Shown here in pieces: positions 16,128 to 26,069 of a stretch of DNA of 64,000 bases. The stretch lies in assembly GCA_943787535.1 (NCBI GenBank), contig CALSMU010000021.1, forward strand, positions 1-64,000. Reading direction: 5' to 3'. This stretch comes from an uncultured Flavobacteriales bacterium (GTDB lineage Bacteria; Bacteroidota; Bacteroidia; Flavobacteriales_D; Parvicellaceae). Every line of letters begins with the position of its first letter. Position 1 is the first letter of the stretch. Below the pieces are notes generated by a model. That model had not been told where the DNA came from, searched no databases, and worked only from the letters and a program-made list of their open reading frames with translations. A program made the position numbers and the translations under genes.

Positions 16128-17102
16128 GTGGAAGATAACAAATCTAATAGAAAAACACTTATAAGTTCCTTAAAAGAACCCACATCTGGTTTAATAATAA
16201 GTAGTCTGACGCTTATTGTATCTATGCCAATATTCATTACCTTCTATCAGCTTATACCCATCATTTACCTGCCACTTTCGGATAAATTAAGAATTGACCA
16301 CATATTACTATTTGCCGTTATATTTATTTTCATTTATATCCTTATTCGAAAATTAGCAAAGTTAATTTATGTTGTGTTAGCCTTCGCCTTTGTTGGCTTG
16401 TTGATTTCCACTTTCACTGGACATTATGGGATACGTAATTTGTATTACGATTACTCTGTGATGCTTTATAATTTGAATGAAAATGGAATTCAGTTAAATT
16501 TTGAAGAAAAACATGATCCATTTTCTAAGCAAGCGCAAATAGCTATTGCTGTAAACTATCAGAATGAAGAAGTTCGTAAAATAGCAACGAACTGGGCAGT
16601 AAAAAATTTTAAAGCATACCAGTCTGTAACACCTAGTTTAAGTGTATTACATGCTATGTCTATTTTCAAAGAGGTGCGCAATCGTTGGAATTATGTTTAT
16701 GACCCTAAAGGAGAAGATTACTATGCAAGTGCTAGCGAAACGCTTTCTCAACTTGAATCTGATGACTTGTTAAAAGGAGATTGTGATGATTATAGCATTA
16801 TGATTGCTGCCTTAATTAAAGCTACTGGAGGCGAAACACAATTGGTAAGAACTGTAATAAAAAATGCAGATGGTACTTTAACGGGGCATTTGTATCCAGA
16901 AGTCAAAATAGGTACTAAAAAAGATTTGGAAACTATAGCGTACTTGATTAAAAACAAGTTTTTCCTGAAAGAATCAAAAGACAAAGCTATTTTTTATTAC
17001 ATCGATAAGGAGGATAATGTTTGGCTTAATTTTGATTATAATGAATATTACCCAGGTGGGAAATATCAAAGTTTATACAGAGAGAGTGTAATGGACCTAT
17101 AA
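16128..17102 (+). CDS. Membrane protein with transglutaminase-like cysteine protease domain
   Basis: 324 residues from a GTG start, the only start after an upstream in-frame stop. The N-terminus has three hydrophobic helices (about 22-48, 58-72 and 78-95). The C-terminal half is a transglutaminase-like domain with the catalytic Cys in LKGDCDDYSIMIAAL (about residue 218), a His in LTGHLYPEVKIG, and a following Asp in the WLNFDYNE strand. Such proteins may act as proteases or amidases at the membrane. The substrate is unknown. The gene is followed 24 bp later by yaaA on the same strand. Confidence 0.8.
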   Translation: MEDNKSNRKTLISSLKEPTSGLIISSLTLIVSMPIFITFYQLIPIIYLPLSDKLRIDHILLFAVIFIFIYILIRKLAKLIYVVLAFAFVGLLISTFTGHYGIRNLYYDYSVMLYNLNENGIQLNFEEKHDPFSKQAQIAIAVNYQNEEVRKIATNWAVKNFKAYQSVTPSLSVLHAMSIFKEVRNRWNYVYDPKGEDYYASASETLSQLESDDLLKGDCDDYSIMIAALIKATGGETQLVRTVIKNADGTLTGHLYPEVKIGTKKDLETIAYLIKNKFFLKESKDKAIFYYIDKEDNVWLNFDYNEYYPGGKYQSLYRESVMDL

Positions 17103-17126
17103 AATAACCATATAACAAAGATATTT

Positions 17127-17888
17127 ATGAAAATTGTATTATCACCAGCTAAATCGCTTGATTTTGAAAATGTTCCGGAAACGAAAGATCTCACTCAACC
17201 TATTTTCCTAAAGGAAAGTGAGTTATTGATAAATAAATTAAAGAAATATTCTCCTGAGCAAATAAGTACTTTGATGAGCATCAGTCAAAAATTATCTGAT
17301 TTGAATTATAACAGATTCCAAGACTGGATTTTGCCATTTACAATAGAGAATGCTAAGCCTGCAGTGCATGTTTTTACTGGCGACGCATATCGCGGGATGA
17401 ACCCAAAAGACTTCTCTGTAGAAGATATGCTAAATTCTCAAGATTATTTAAGGATATTAAGCGGTTTATATGGTATTTTAAAGCCTTTAGATATCATTCA
17501 GCCTTATCGACTGGAAATGGGAACTAAGTTGGAATATACGAAAGAAGTAAATAATCTTTATAAATATTGGGGTGATAAAGTTACGGATGCTTTAAATGAA
17601 GAGATGGAAGATGAAGAAGTCTTAATTAACTTAGCCTCGAATGAATATTTCAAGGTAATTAATCGAAAGAAGTTAAATCACAGAATTGTTACTTGTTCAT
17701 TTAAAGATGAGAAGAATGGTGAATACAAAATGATTTCATTCTACGCCAAATTTGCAAGAGGACTAATGACACGTTTTATTATCCAAAATAAAATTACAGA
17801 AGTTGAACACCTTAAAGCTTTTGATTTGGATAGATATGGCTACAATGAAGAGATGTCGACCGAGGATAATTTTGTATTTGTTAGGTAA
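17127..17888 (+). CDS. yaaA: Peroxide stress protein YaaA (DUF328)
   Basis: 253 residues, the usual length for YaaA. Family signatures are the N-terminal MKIVLSPAKSLDFE, HVFTGDAYRGM, YGILKPLDIIQPYRLEMGTKL and NLASNEYFKVI, with FYAKFARGLMTRFI near the end. In E. coli YaaA lowers free iron during peroxide stress and binds DNA with a helix-hairpin-helix fold. It is cytosolic. It lies 24 bp after the transglutaminase-like gene, probably on one transcript. Confidence 0.93.
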   Translation: MKIVLSPAKSLDFENVPETKDLTQPIFLKESELLINKLKKYSPEQISTLMSISQKLSDLNYNRFQDWILPFTIENAKPAVHVFTGDAYRGMNPKDFSVEDMLNSQDYLRILSGLYGILKPLDIIQPYRLEMGTKLEYTKEVNNLYKYWGDKVTDALNEEMEDEEVLINLASNEYFKVINRKKLNHRIVTCSFKDEKNGEYKMISFYAKFARGLMTRFIIQNKITEVEHLKAFDLDRYGYNEEMSTEDNFVFVR

Positions 17889-17916
17889 TTTGTTTTCGTA
17901 AGAACCAAGTGCTTAC

Positions 17917-18886
17917 CTATCGATTCAATTTCGCATAATCCTTAGCGAAATATGTCAAAATTACATCTGCACCTGCTCTTTTTATACTCAATAACATTTC
18001 TTGCATTGCTGAGTCGTAATCTAACCAGCCGTTTTTCGCTGCCGCATGCAACATGGCACATTCTCCACTTACATTATAAGCAGAAATAGGTACATCAAAC
18101 CTTTCTTTTAAAACATGAATAATATCCAAGTAGCACAATGCCGGTTTTACCATTAAAAAATCTGCTCCTTCGGCAATATCTAATTCTGCTTCTAAAATGG
18201 CTTCATACTTGTTAGCGGGATCCATTTGATAGGTTTTTTTATCCCCAGCTTTTGGCGCTGAGTCCAAAGCATCTCTAAATGGACCGTAGAATGCACTTGC
18301 ATATTTTGCGGAATAACTCATAATACTTGTCTGGTCAAAACCTCCCGCATCCAACTCTTCACGGATATACCCAATTCTTCCATCCATCATATCGGAAGGC
18401 CCAATAATGTCGATTCCTGCCTCAGCTTGTGCTAAGGCCATTTTAGCCAAAATCGGAAGTGTTTCATCATTCAATATTTTTCCATCTTGCACAAATCCAT
18501 CGTGTCCATCAGAGGAGTAGGGGTCCATTGCAACATCACTCATTAAACAGGCTTCTGGAAATTGTTTTTTAATTTCTCGAATTGCTTTTAAATAAAAATT
18601 AGCATCATCGTAACTATAAGCAGCAGTGCTATCTTTTAAAGCTTCCTCTATAGCAGGAAACAAAACAAAACTGTTAAGTCCTAGCTGTCAGACACTCCTC
18701 AATCTCTGGAAGCAATGTGTCTAAAGACCACCTAAAGTTACCTGGCATGGAGCTGACTTTTTGTTTTACCCCTTTTCCATCTACAATGAATAGAGGATAA
18801 ATCAGGTTATCTAAACGCATGGTAGTTTCTCTAACCATGTTTCGAATGGCTGGAGACTTTCTATTTCTTCTAGGTCTTTGGTGCAT
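17917..18886 (-). pseudogene. hemB: Porphobilinogen synthase with a single-base frameshift
   Basis: HemB condenses two 5-aminolevulinate molecules in heme synthesis. The N-terminal 70 codons (start ATG 18886, RLDNLIYPLFIVDGKG) end at TAA 18674; the rest (17917-18673) continues in another frame. One extra base, best placed at 18682, explains the break: ECLTA, then a shift, then GLNSFVLFPAIEE. The ORF-track start at 18663 is an internal TTG. The remaining sequence is intact: the metal-site region reads DVAMDPYSSDGHDG (the non-zinc, Mg-type variant), and both active-site lysines are present in SAKYASAFYGPF and FLMVKPALCYLD. An intact body with one indel points to sequencing error, a very recent mutation, or frameshift decoding. 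Confidence 0.85.
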
Positions 18887-18991
18887 AATTTTAGGTTTTT
18901 TACACCCCGCTTTTAAGGATGTTTAGGAGACTCTTAATTGATAGTTACAAATATGATTTCAGTTTATCTGTCTAATAATTGCCATTAAAAT

Positions 18992-20080
18992 CTATTTAAT
19001 ATACCTAAAGTCTTGTCCGTTTTTAATGCTTTGTAAACTTTCATAAATTAATGTGATAACATTTTCAATGTCACTTTTAGCGCACATTTCTACAGTGGTG
19101 TGCATATATCTCAAAGGCATTGATATTAATGCAGAGGCAACACCTTTGCCAGAATAAGCGAAGGCATCTGTATCTGTTCCTGTTGACCTAGAAGCTGCTT
19201 GTCGTTGAAAAGGTATTTTGTTTTTCTCAGCCGTATCAATTAATAGTTTTAAAAGATTATTGTGAACTGACGGCCCATAACTTAAAACAGGCCCTTTTCC
19301 ATTTTTAAGATCACCTTGCACAATTTTTTTAATCATGGGAGTGCTAGTGTCGTGACAAACATCTGTTATAATAGCAACATCCGGTTGTATTCTTTCAGCA
19401 ATCATTTGCGCCCCACGTAAACCTATTTCCTCTTGTACAGCATTTGTAATGTATAGTCCAAAAGGTAATTTTACTTTGTTTTCTTTCAGTAATCGTGCAA
19501 CTTCAGCAATTACAAATCCACCCATTCTGTTATCGAGGGCTCTACCTACGTAATTTTTCTTATTCAAAACAATAAATTCATCTTCATAGGTTATAACACA
19601 ACCTACATGAACCCCTAATTTTTCAACTTCTTTTTTTGATTCACAACCGCAGTCTAAAAATATATTATCTGTTTTGGGAGTTTCTTCTTTCCCCTTGCGC
19701 GTGTGAATTGCTGGCCATCCAAATACAGCTTTAACCACACCTTTGTCAGTATGGATGTTAACTCTCTTACTTGGTGCAATTTGATGGTCACTACCTCCAT
19801 TTCTTCTCAAATAAATAAAACCATCATCCGTTATATAATGAACAAACCAAGAGATTTCGTCAGCGTGAGCCTCAATTACCACTTTATATTTCGCTTTAGG
19901 GTTAATAACTCCAACAACACTGCCGTAAGTGTCGGTAAAATATTCATCGATATACGGATTGATATAATCCAACCATAATTTCTGTCCTGCCGACTCAAAT
20001 CCCGTAGGCGAGGCGTTGTTTAAATATTTCTTTAAGAACTTCTCTGATTTTGAAGTGATAATTGTTTTTAATTTAGCCAT
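18992..20080 (-). CDS. M42 family metallopeptidase
   Basis: 362 residues, the usual length for M42 aminopeptidases and related tetrahedral dodecameric peptidases. The dinuclear metal-site residues are visible: EAHADEIS, RALDNRMGGF, the catalytic pair in NAVQEEIGLRGA, ITDVCHD, and the late MHTTVEM His. It is cytosolic and likely trims N-terminal residues from short peptides. A more distant relative is at 46383-47306. It is single-gene, with its own upstream region shared with the divergent TPR gene. Confidence 0.92.
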   Translation of the reverse strand: MAKLKTIITSKSEKFLKKYLNNASPTGFESAGQKLWLDYINPYIDEYFTDTYGSVVGVINPKAKYKVVIEAHADEISWFVHYITDDGFIYLRRNGGSDHQIAPSKRVNIHTDKGVVKAVFGWPAIHTRKGKEETPKTDNIFLDCGCESKKEVEKLGVHVGCVITYEDEFIVLNKKNYVGRALDNRMGGFVIAEVARLLKENKVKLPFGLYITNAVQEEIGLRGAQMIAERIQPDVAIITDVCHDTSTPMIKKIVQGDLKNGKGPVLSYGPSVHNNLLKLLIDTAEKNKIPFQRQAASRSTGTDTDAFAYSGKGVASALISMPLRYMHTTVEMCAKSDIENVITLIYESLQSIKNGQDFRYIK

Positions 20081-20237
20081 AGCTAATTACTAATTTAGAT
20101 TGTGAATATACTAGGTATTTAATTAATCAGATACATCCTATTGTAAGAATTTGGTAATTTTTTTGACAATGGGGTATATTGTATAAAACTTCATTTAGAT
20201 TTATTACATTTACGATTGTCAAAAAAAAACTGGAAGA

Positions 20238-21308
20238 ATGAAAAAACTTATATTTTTAGTTTCACTTTTAATTTCGATTGGAGTTTCCTCTCAAGAACCT
20301 TCGGAAGAGTTTTTACAAAAGTTGTATTCATTGGGGGCTACAGATTCTACAGCCCAAGCCCAAATGATGTACAATAAAGGAGTTGCTTTAATGGAGGTTC
20401 ATAATTATTCAGAAGCAATTACATTTTTCAATCAGGTATTTAATTACGATACTGATTTTGCTTTAGCTTATTTGAATCGAGGGATTTGCTATATGGAATT
20501 GGGGTCTTCTGACAAAGCAATTGGAGATTTAAAAAGCGGACTAGAAAAAGATCCTAAATTGCATTTAGCGCATTATGAAATGGGCGTTATTTACGAAAAA
20601 GAGAACAAATTGGAAGAGGCCATAACAAGTTATTCGGCAGCAATTAAGTTGAACCCAAAAGAGGCTAAGTATTATTACCATAGAGGTGTGTTGGTTTTTC
20701 AAAAAGAAGAATACCAGAAAGCAAAAGATGATTTTACAGTTGCGGTTAGTTTAGAAAGTAACCATGCATATGCTTATAATGATAGGGGAAGTGCTAATTT
20801 GAAGTTGGATGATTTAGACGCTGCTATTGCGGATTATATAAAAGCAACTGAATTGAACCCTAATTTAGATTTTGCCTTTAATAACTTAGGGTCTGTTTAC
20901 CGAAAGAAAGGAAAATTCGAGGATGCGATTAAAGCTTACAATAGCGCACTTTTAAACAAGAGAGACTATTACATTGCCTTTAATAATAGAGGTTTAGCAA
21001 AATTGGGTAAGAAAGATTACGAAGGAGCGATAAAAGATTTTACTAAGGCTATCTCACTTAAAAATGATTATGCTTTTGCTTTTAATAACCGATCTTCTGC
21101 ATACATATTGCAAGAAGAATGGGATAAAGCCATTACAGATTGTGACAAGGCAATTTCTTTAAATGTTGATTATGCGTATGCATATTATAACCGAGCGATA
21201 GCTAAAGAGATGAAAAGAGATTTGGACGGAGCTTGCGCAGATTGGGAAGTAGCAGGGAATTTAGGATTGGAAGCAAGCCGCTCGTTTTATAGCTCTTCGT
21301 GTAAATAA
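20238..21308 (+). CDS. Secreted TPR-repeat protein
   Basis: 356 residues: signal peptide 1-18, then at least eight tetratricopeptide repeats from about residue 44 to the end, each with the usual spacing and residues (YNKGVALMEVHNYSEAITFF, AYLNRGICYMELGSSDKAI, AFNNRGLAKLGKKDYEGAI). It is probably a periplasmic scaffold. It lies 21 bp upstream of the PorE-like OmpA gene on the same strand, so a joint envelope role, perhaps at the outer membrane or T9SS, is plausible but inferred. Confidence 0.88.
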   Translation: MKKLIFLVSLLISIGVSSQEPSEEFLQKLYSLGATDSTAQAQMMYNKGVALMEVHNYSEAITFFNQVFNYDTDFALAYLNRGICYMELGSSDKAIGDLKSGLEKDPKLHLAHYEMGVIYEKENKLEEAITSYSAAIKLNPKEAKYYYHRGVLVFQKEEYQKAKDDFTVAVSLESNHAYAYNDRGSANLKLDDLDAAIADYIKATELNPNLDFAFNNLGSVYRKKGKFEDAIKAYNSALLNKRDYYIAFNNRGLAKLGKKDYEGAIKDFTKAISLKNDYAFAFNNRSSAYILQEEWDKAITDCDKAISLNVDYAYAYYNRAIAKEMKRDLDGACADWEVAGNLGLEASRSFYSSSCK

Positions 21309-21329
21309 TTTAGATTAAAAGGATAGGTG

Positions 21330-23438
21330 ATGAAAAATATACTACTATTATCAATAATTGTAATTTCTTTTAATTCATTGGCTCAAAACATATCTGTGCC
21401 TTTTGATAAGAAAATCTTTAAAGAGAAAAAGGATGCTTTCAAAATTGCTGTTGACAATCTGGATGAAGGAGATAAGTTTTACGAATTAGGCCAGAATCCC
21501 GCAATAGGATTCTCTATTTGGAGCAAAGCAATTCCTTTTTATAAAAAAGCAAACGATTTCAATCCAGATAATGCTACTTTAAATTATAAATTAGGAAACT
21601 GTAATTTGGTGTCAATACATAAATATCATGCTTTAGATTATTTTTTGCAGGCGTATAAATTGAAGCCAACGATTGCTAAAGACATTCATTACAAAATAGG
21701 TAGAGCTTATCAGTATCAATATAAATTTGATGAGGCATTACATGAATACGGTTTATTTAGGAAGACGCTAAATAACGATACAGATGCAAAGGTAATTGTT
21801 GAATTAAATAGATTTATCAAACAGTGTGAAACGGGAAAAACATTAATGGACTTCCCTGAAAGAGTATGGATTGATAATTTAGGAAAGCAGATTAATACCG
21901 AATACCCCGATTATGCACCTTTAATTTCTGCAGATGAATCTGTAATTATGTTTACTTCAAGAAGGTCAAACAGTACGGGAGGAGAAATTGTCGGAGCAAT
22001 GTATAATGAAGATTTATACATTTCTGAAAAAGATAAAGATGGAAATTGGAGTCCAGCAGTTGGAATCAGTGAAAAAATAAATACAAAAGGACATGATGCT
22101 ACTGCAGGGTTATCTCTTGATGGATTATCATTATTTGTCTACATGGATAATGGCGATAGAGGAAATCTTTACATAAGTAATAAACTGGAAGATGGATGGG
22201 AGAAGCCAAAAGGAGTAGGGAAAAATATAAATGGAAAGAAAACGAGAGAAACGGGTGCTTGTTTTACTTTTGATAAAAAATCATTTTATTTTGTTTCTGA
22301 CCGTGAAGGAACGCATGGAGGTACTGATATTTGGAAAACTGACTGGGATGAGGAAAAAGAGGAATGGGGCAAACCTGTTAATATTGGAGATGTAATTAAT
22401 ACGAATTACGATGAGGTAGGTGTGTTTATACATCCAGATGGTAGAACCATGTATTTTTCATCAAAAGGTCACCAAGGGATGGGAGGATTTGATATTTTCT
22501 ATTCTATAATGAATGATGATGGCACATGGAATGAGCCAGTAAATATAGGATACCCTGTATCTACGCCGGATGATGATGTACACTTTGTTATTTCTGCAAG
22601 TGGTAAACATGGTTATTATTCTTCTTTTAGAGAGGTTGATGGAATGGGAGAGAAGGATATTTATATGATTACCTTTTTAGGAGGTAAGAAGGAGCCTCTC
22701 TTAAGTACAGAAGATAATTTATTAGCTAGTATTACAGCGCCAATTAAGGAGGAGTTAATTCAGCCAAAAGTGGCTGTAAGTGCAAAGAATCTATCTATAC
22801 TAAAAGGCTTAGTTTTGGATGCTGAAACAAAACAGCCTGTCAAGTCTTTTATTGACTTAGTAGACAATGGAACACAAGAGCACATTTCAGAATTTAACAA
22901 CGACCCTATAACTGGTAAGTTTTTAATGTCTTTACCCGCAGGTAAGAATTATGGTATTGCTGCTAAATCAGAAGGATATCTGTTTCATTCAGAAAACTTT
23001 GATATTCCAGCAGATGCGGGATTTAAAGAGTACGAGAAAGTTATTTATTTAAATAAAATTAAGAAAGGTGTTAGTATTGTTTTGCGCAATATTTTCTTCG
23101 ATACGGATAAGTATTCTTTAAAGGCAGAGTCAAAAATAGAGTTGGATCGATTGATACAGTTGTTGACTGATAATCTTAACTTGAGAATTGAAATTTCAGG
23201 ACATACAGATACACATGGTTCTTCTTCATATAACCAACGTTTATCTGAAGATAGAGCAGGAGCCGTTGTTGATTATTTAGTAGTGCATGGATTTGGTAGA
23301 GAGCGTTTTGAATTTAAAGGAGTTGGCGAGGCGAAACCATTGGTTACCGATGCTGAAAGAGATAAAATGAAATCTAAAAAAGATAGAGATGATGCCGATG
23401 CAAATAATCGGAGAACCGAATTTATGATTATCGATTAA
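21330..23438 (+). CDS. OmpA-family protein with TPR and PD40 repeats (PorE-like)
   Basis: 702 residues; I use ATG 21330 rather than the GTG one codon earlier. Order of parts: signal peptide 1-19; TPR-like helices about 35-165; a WD40/PD40 beta-propeller about 190-435 (YPDYAPLISADESVIMFTSRR, GTDIWKTDWDEEKEEWGKPVNIG, MYFSSKGHQGMGGFDIFYS); a carboxypeptidase-regulatory-like domain about 480-560; and a C-terminal OmpA domain (ISGHTDTHGSSSYNQRLSEDRA) that binds peptidoglycan. This architecture is that of PorE, a T9SS component linked to peptidoglycan, though several paralogues with it occur per genome, so I leave the gene symbol empty. Confidence 0.88.
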   Translation: MKNILLLSIIVISFNSLAQNISVPFDKKIFKEKKDAFKIAVDNLDEGDKFYELGQNPAIGFSIWSKAIPFYKKANDFNPDNATLNYKLGNCNLVSIHKYHALDYFLQAYKLKPTIAKDIHYKIGRAYQYQYKFDEALHEYGLFRKTLNNDTDAKVIVELNRFIKQCETGKTLMDFPERVWIDNLGKQINTEYPDYAPLISADESVIMFTSRRSNSTGGEIVGAMYNEDLYISEKDKDGNWSPAVGISEKINTKGHDATAGLSLDGLSLFVYMDNGDRGNLYISNKLEDGWEKPKGVGKNINGKKTRETGACFTFDKKSFYFVSDREGTHGGTDIWKTDWDEEKEEWGKPVNIGDVINTNYDEVGVFIHPDGRTMYFSSKGHQGMGGFDIFYSIMNDDGTWNEPVNIGYPVSTPDDDVHFVISASGKHGYYSSFREVDGMGEKDIYMITFLGGKKEPLLSTEDNLLASITAPIKEELIQPKVAVSAKNLSILKGLVLDAETKQPVKSFIDLVDNGTQEHISEFNNDPITGKFLMSLPAGKNYGIAAKSEGYLFHSENFDIPADAGFKEYEKVIYLNKIKKGVSIVLRNIFFDTDKYSLKAESKIELDRLIQLLTDNLNLRIEISGHTDTHGSSSYNQRLSEDRAGAVVDYLVVHGFGRERFEFKGVGEAKPLVTDAERDKMKSKKDRDDADANNRRTEFMIID

Positions 23439-23578
23439 ATTATTGCGTATATTTACAATATTGCAGTTATATCTTCGCCAATTTGATGGTCATATATATT
23501 GTTGTATTCATCACAATATTAAAACATTTAGCCCTTTAGCTCGTAGCATATTGATATGCCCTAGTTATCTATTTTTTT

Positions 23579-25213
23579 ATGAGTTTTCAAAACATTTTAT
23601 ACATATTGTTGTGTTTTAGTTTAGCCTCTTGTAGCTCTGTTGTTTCCGATAATGCTTCAGAGAAAGTTATAGAGACTTTAGAGTTCTCTTCAAACTTAAA
23701 AGCTTCGTTAAAGGGTTATATCGCTCAACCCAACTCTGAATCACCTCAGATAAAAAAGGTGTACGACATGAACAAGTTCGCTCCATTTTGGGTAAATGAA
23801 CGAATGGAGTTGTCTAATGTTGGTGTAGAATTTTCAAATATTTTGTTTAAATCCATGCATTATGGTTTGGATACTATGCGATACGATGTAATTGAATTGA
23901 GAGATAAAATAAATGGCTTGGACGAAATTAAATCGGATATCTCTGCTATTGAATTAGATGTTCTTCTGACGGTTCAGTATTTTAAATTTTCAAACGACAT
24001 TTCAAGAGGAATAGTTGATACATCACTATATCATCCAGAATTTGGAAATCGTAAACCTAGTAAAGATTTAAGCGAATACTTGTATGCATCTCACAAAGAG
24101 GGAAACATTATTGAAAAACTTTTGGATTTAGAACCGCAAAAAGATGAGTATAAAAAACTCCAGGCTGGTTTAGCTCTATTTTTAACTAATCATACTCTTG
24201 TTGATTCTTCTTTAAAAGTTCACGCTTATAAAAAGAAGAGTTCTGATGCTGATTCGATAAGAACTTACAAAGAAGCTAAAGAGGCATTGGTTTTACATGA
24301 TTATATCGTTTCCAACCAAGTTGATGATTCAGTATTCTTAAAAGGTCTTCAAGCTTTTCAGATTAACCATGGTTTAAAGCCTGATATGAAAGTTGGAAAA
24401 AATACAGCTAAAGCGTTATCTGGTAATCCATTTGAATTTTACAAAAGAGCCGCAGTTTCACTAGAGAAATGGAAATGGGTAGATGATTGGAAAGATGAGT
24501 ATATCTTAGCAAATATAGCTACCTATAAATTGAAGTTTTATAAAGATGAAAATTTAATGCAAGAGCATAAAGTTGTTGTTGGGACGATTGGGAATAAAAC
24601 TCCTGAACTTGACAGTGAAATTGAATATATGGTAGCTTATCCGTTTTGGACAGTTCCGAAAAGTATTAGAAATGGGGAGCTTGTTCCGAAATCAAAAAAG
24701 GATTCTACGTATTTATCAAGAAACAATTACCAATTACTTAAAGGAGGAAAGGTAGTGGAAATGTCTAGTGTATATTGGAAAAATATATCTAATGATAATT
24801 TTGATTACACAGTTCGTCAACGTGGAGGAAGGAGCAACGCGCTTGGTTTGATAAAATTTTATTTTAAAAATAAACATTCGGTCTATTTTCATGACACACC
24901 TAGTAAAGGAAAATTTCTGAACGACATCAGGGCTTATAGCCATGGGTGTGTTAGAGTTGATGAACCAATGAAATTGGCTGAATATCTACTTGCAAGAGAT
25001 GGTGAAATATTTCAAATAGATAGTGTTCAAGCTACTATTGATAAGAGACAAAGAAAAACGTTTACTTTGAAAAATAATATGCCTGTATATATTCGTTATA
25101 TTACTGCTGAAGGAGATGAAGAAGGCAATATTAGATTCTATCCTGATATATATAGAAAGGAAAAGGAGTTAGAAGAGATAATGTTTCCTATTGCTGAAGA
25201 AATTGAAGTTTAA
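23579..25213 (+). CDS. L,D-transpeptidase lipoprotein (YcbB-like)
   Basis: 544 residues. The N-terminus has a lipoprotein signal (LLCFSLASC, Cys about residue 18). A helical/scaffold domain, a peptidoglycan-binding segment (LKGLQAFQINHGLKPDMKVG) and a YkuD catalytic domain follow, with VYFHDTP and the active-site motif AYSHGCVRV (454-457 SHGC). The overall order matches E. coli YcbB/LdtD-type murein L,D-transpeptidases, which make 3-3 cross-links. The tail of ~90 residues after the motif is charged. Its stop codon directly abuts the stop of the convergent L,D-transpeptidase on the other strand, with no spacer. Confidence 0.92.
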   Translation: MSFQNILYILLCFSLASCSSVVSDNASEKVIETLEFSSNLKASLKGYIAQPNSESPQIKKVYDMNKFAPFWVNERMELSNVGVEFSNILFKSMHYGLDTMRYDVIELRDKINGLDEIKSDISAIELDVLLTVQYFKFSNDISRGIVDTSLYHPEFGNRKPSKDLSEYLYASHKEGNIIEKLLDLEPQKDEYKKLQAGLALFLTNHTLVDSSLKVHAYKKKSSDADSIRTYKEAKEALVLHDYIVSNQVDDSVFLKGLQAFQINHGLKPDMKVGKNTAKALSGNPFEFYKRAAVSLEKWKWVDDWKDEYILANIATYKLKFYKDENLMQEHKVVVGTIGNKTPELDSEIEYMVAYPFWTVPKSIRNGELVPKSKKDSTYLSRNNYQLLKGGKVVEMSSVYWKNISNDNFDYTVRQRGGRSNALGLIKFYFKNKHSVYFHDTPSKGKFLNDIRAYSHGCVRVDEPMKLAEYLLARDGEIFQIDSVQATIDKRQRKTFTLKNNMPVYIRYITAEGDEEGNIRFYPDIYRKEKELEEIMFPIAEEIEV

Positions 25214-25960
25214 CTATTTAATAAAACTTACGTTTCCAGATTGATTCAGTACAAATTCTTTCCTTGAATTTACAATTCTAGAACGTGATAAATAACTTCG
25301 ACTCGGATAGTAGATAAAATAGCAGCTTCCACCTTGCAGTTTATTAACTGTTTCTTCATACCCTTCTTTCTCAATTGCTGGACATCCAAAACTTCTTCCT
25401 AACCGCCCATTTGATTCTATGTACTCACAACTCACGTAATCTGCACTGTGAACAACTACACCTCTATTTCTTGCATTGTCATTTGAGTATTCTTGACCAT
25501 CTAGTTTCATGGATAAATCATGACGGCCATTGTAAAGTTCACCAGTGATAAAAAAACCAAGACAAGTTTTATGACTACTTTGTTCATTAGAGAATTTAGA
25601 AGCAAATTCATATCCAGTTTTCATTCCATGGGCTACAAGTTTTTTCTCCACCAAAATTCTCTTTTCCATATCAATAATAAACATACGTTCAGTATTTGCA
25701 GAAAGACTCATGTCAATAATGGTTAAGAATTTTTTGTTTCTAAGTTTGTTTTTTAGGGATAACTCAGAATATCCTTTAAGCGCTATTTCCAAAACTTCAA
25801 AGCTAAGGTGCTGATCGTTTATTTCTTTGAATAAATCTAAAGTATATTGACTTAATGGGGTGAAAGATTCCTCCTTCTCCTTATTATTCGAGTCAACTTT
25901 TAGGGTAATAGTTTTAGTTGGATTGAAAGTAACTAAAACAAATAATAGGAATGCTTTCAT
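25214..25960 (-). CDS. Murein L,D-transpeptidase catalytic-domain protein (YkuD_2)
   Basis: About 248 residues from ATG 25960; the ORF-track start is an upstream TTG, and ATG 25969 is also possible. Starting at MKAFLLFVLVTF gives a clean signal peptide. The catalytic region has the YkuD_2 pattern: RGVVVHSADYVS followed by GRSFGCPAIEKEGYE, with the nucleophilic Cys in GCPA. Members of this family remodel peptidoglycan or have lost activity; the motif is intact here. It is convergent with, and end-to-end against, the YcbB-like gene. Confidence 0.87.
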   Translation of the reverse strand: MKAFLLFVLVTFNPTKTITLKVDSNNKEKEESFTPLSQYTLDLFKEINDQHLSFEVLEIALKGYSELSLKNKLRNKKFLTIIDMSLSANTERMFIIDMEKRILVEKKLVAHGMKTGYEFASKFSNEQSSHKTCLGFFITGELYNGRHDLSMKLDGQEYSNDNARNRGVVVHSADYVSCEYIESNGRLGRSFGCPAIEKEGYEETVNKLQGGSCYFIYYPSRSYLSRSRIVNSRKEFVLNQSGNVSFIK

Positions 25961-26069
25961 TGATACCATTGCGTGCAAATATAATAAACTAGGTTAAATT
26001 ATTGATTGTTTGTCAATGGTTTATGAACAATTGCATACCATAATATATATTAAAATGGATTTAATGGAT

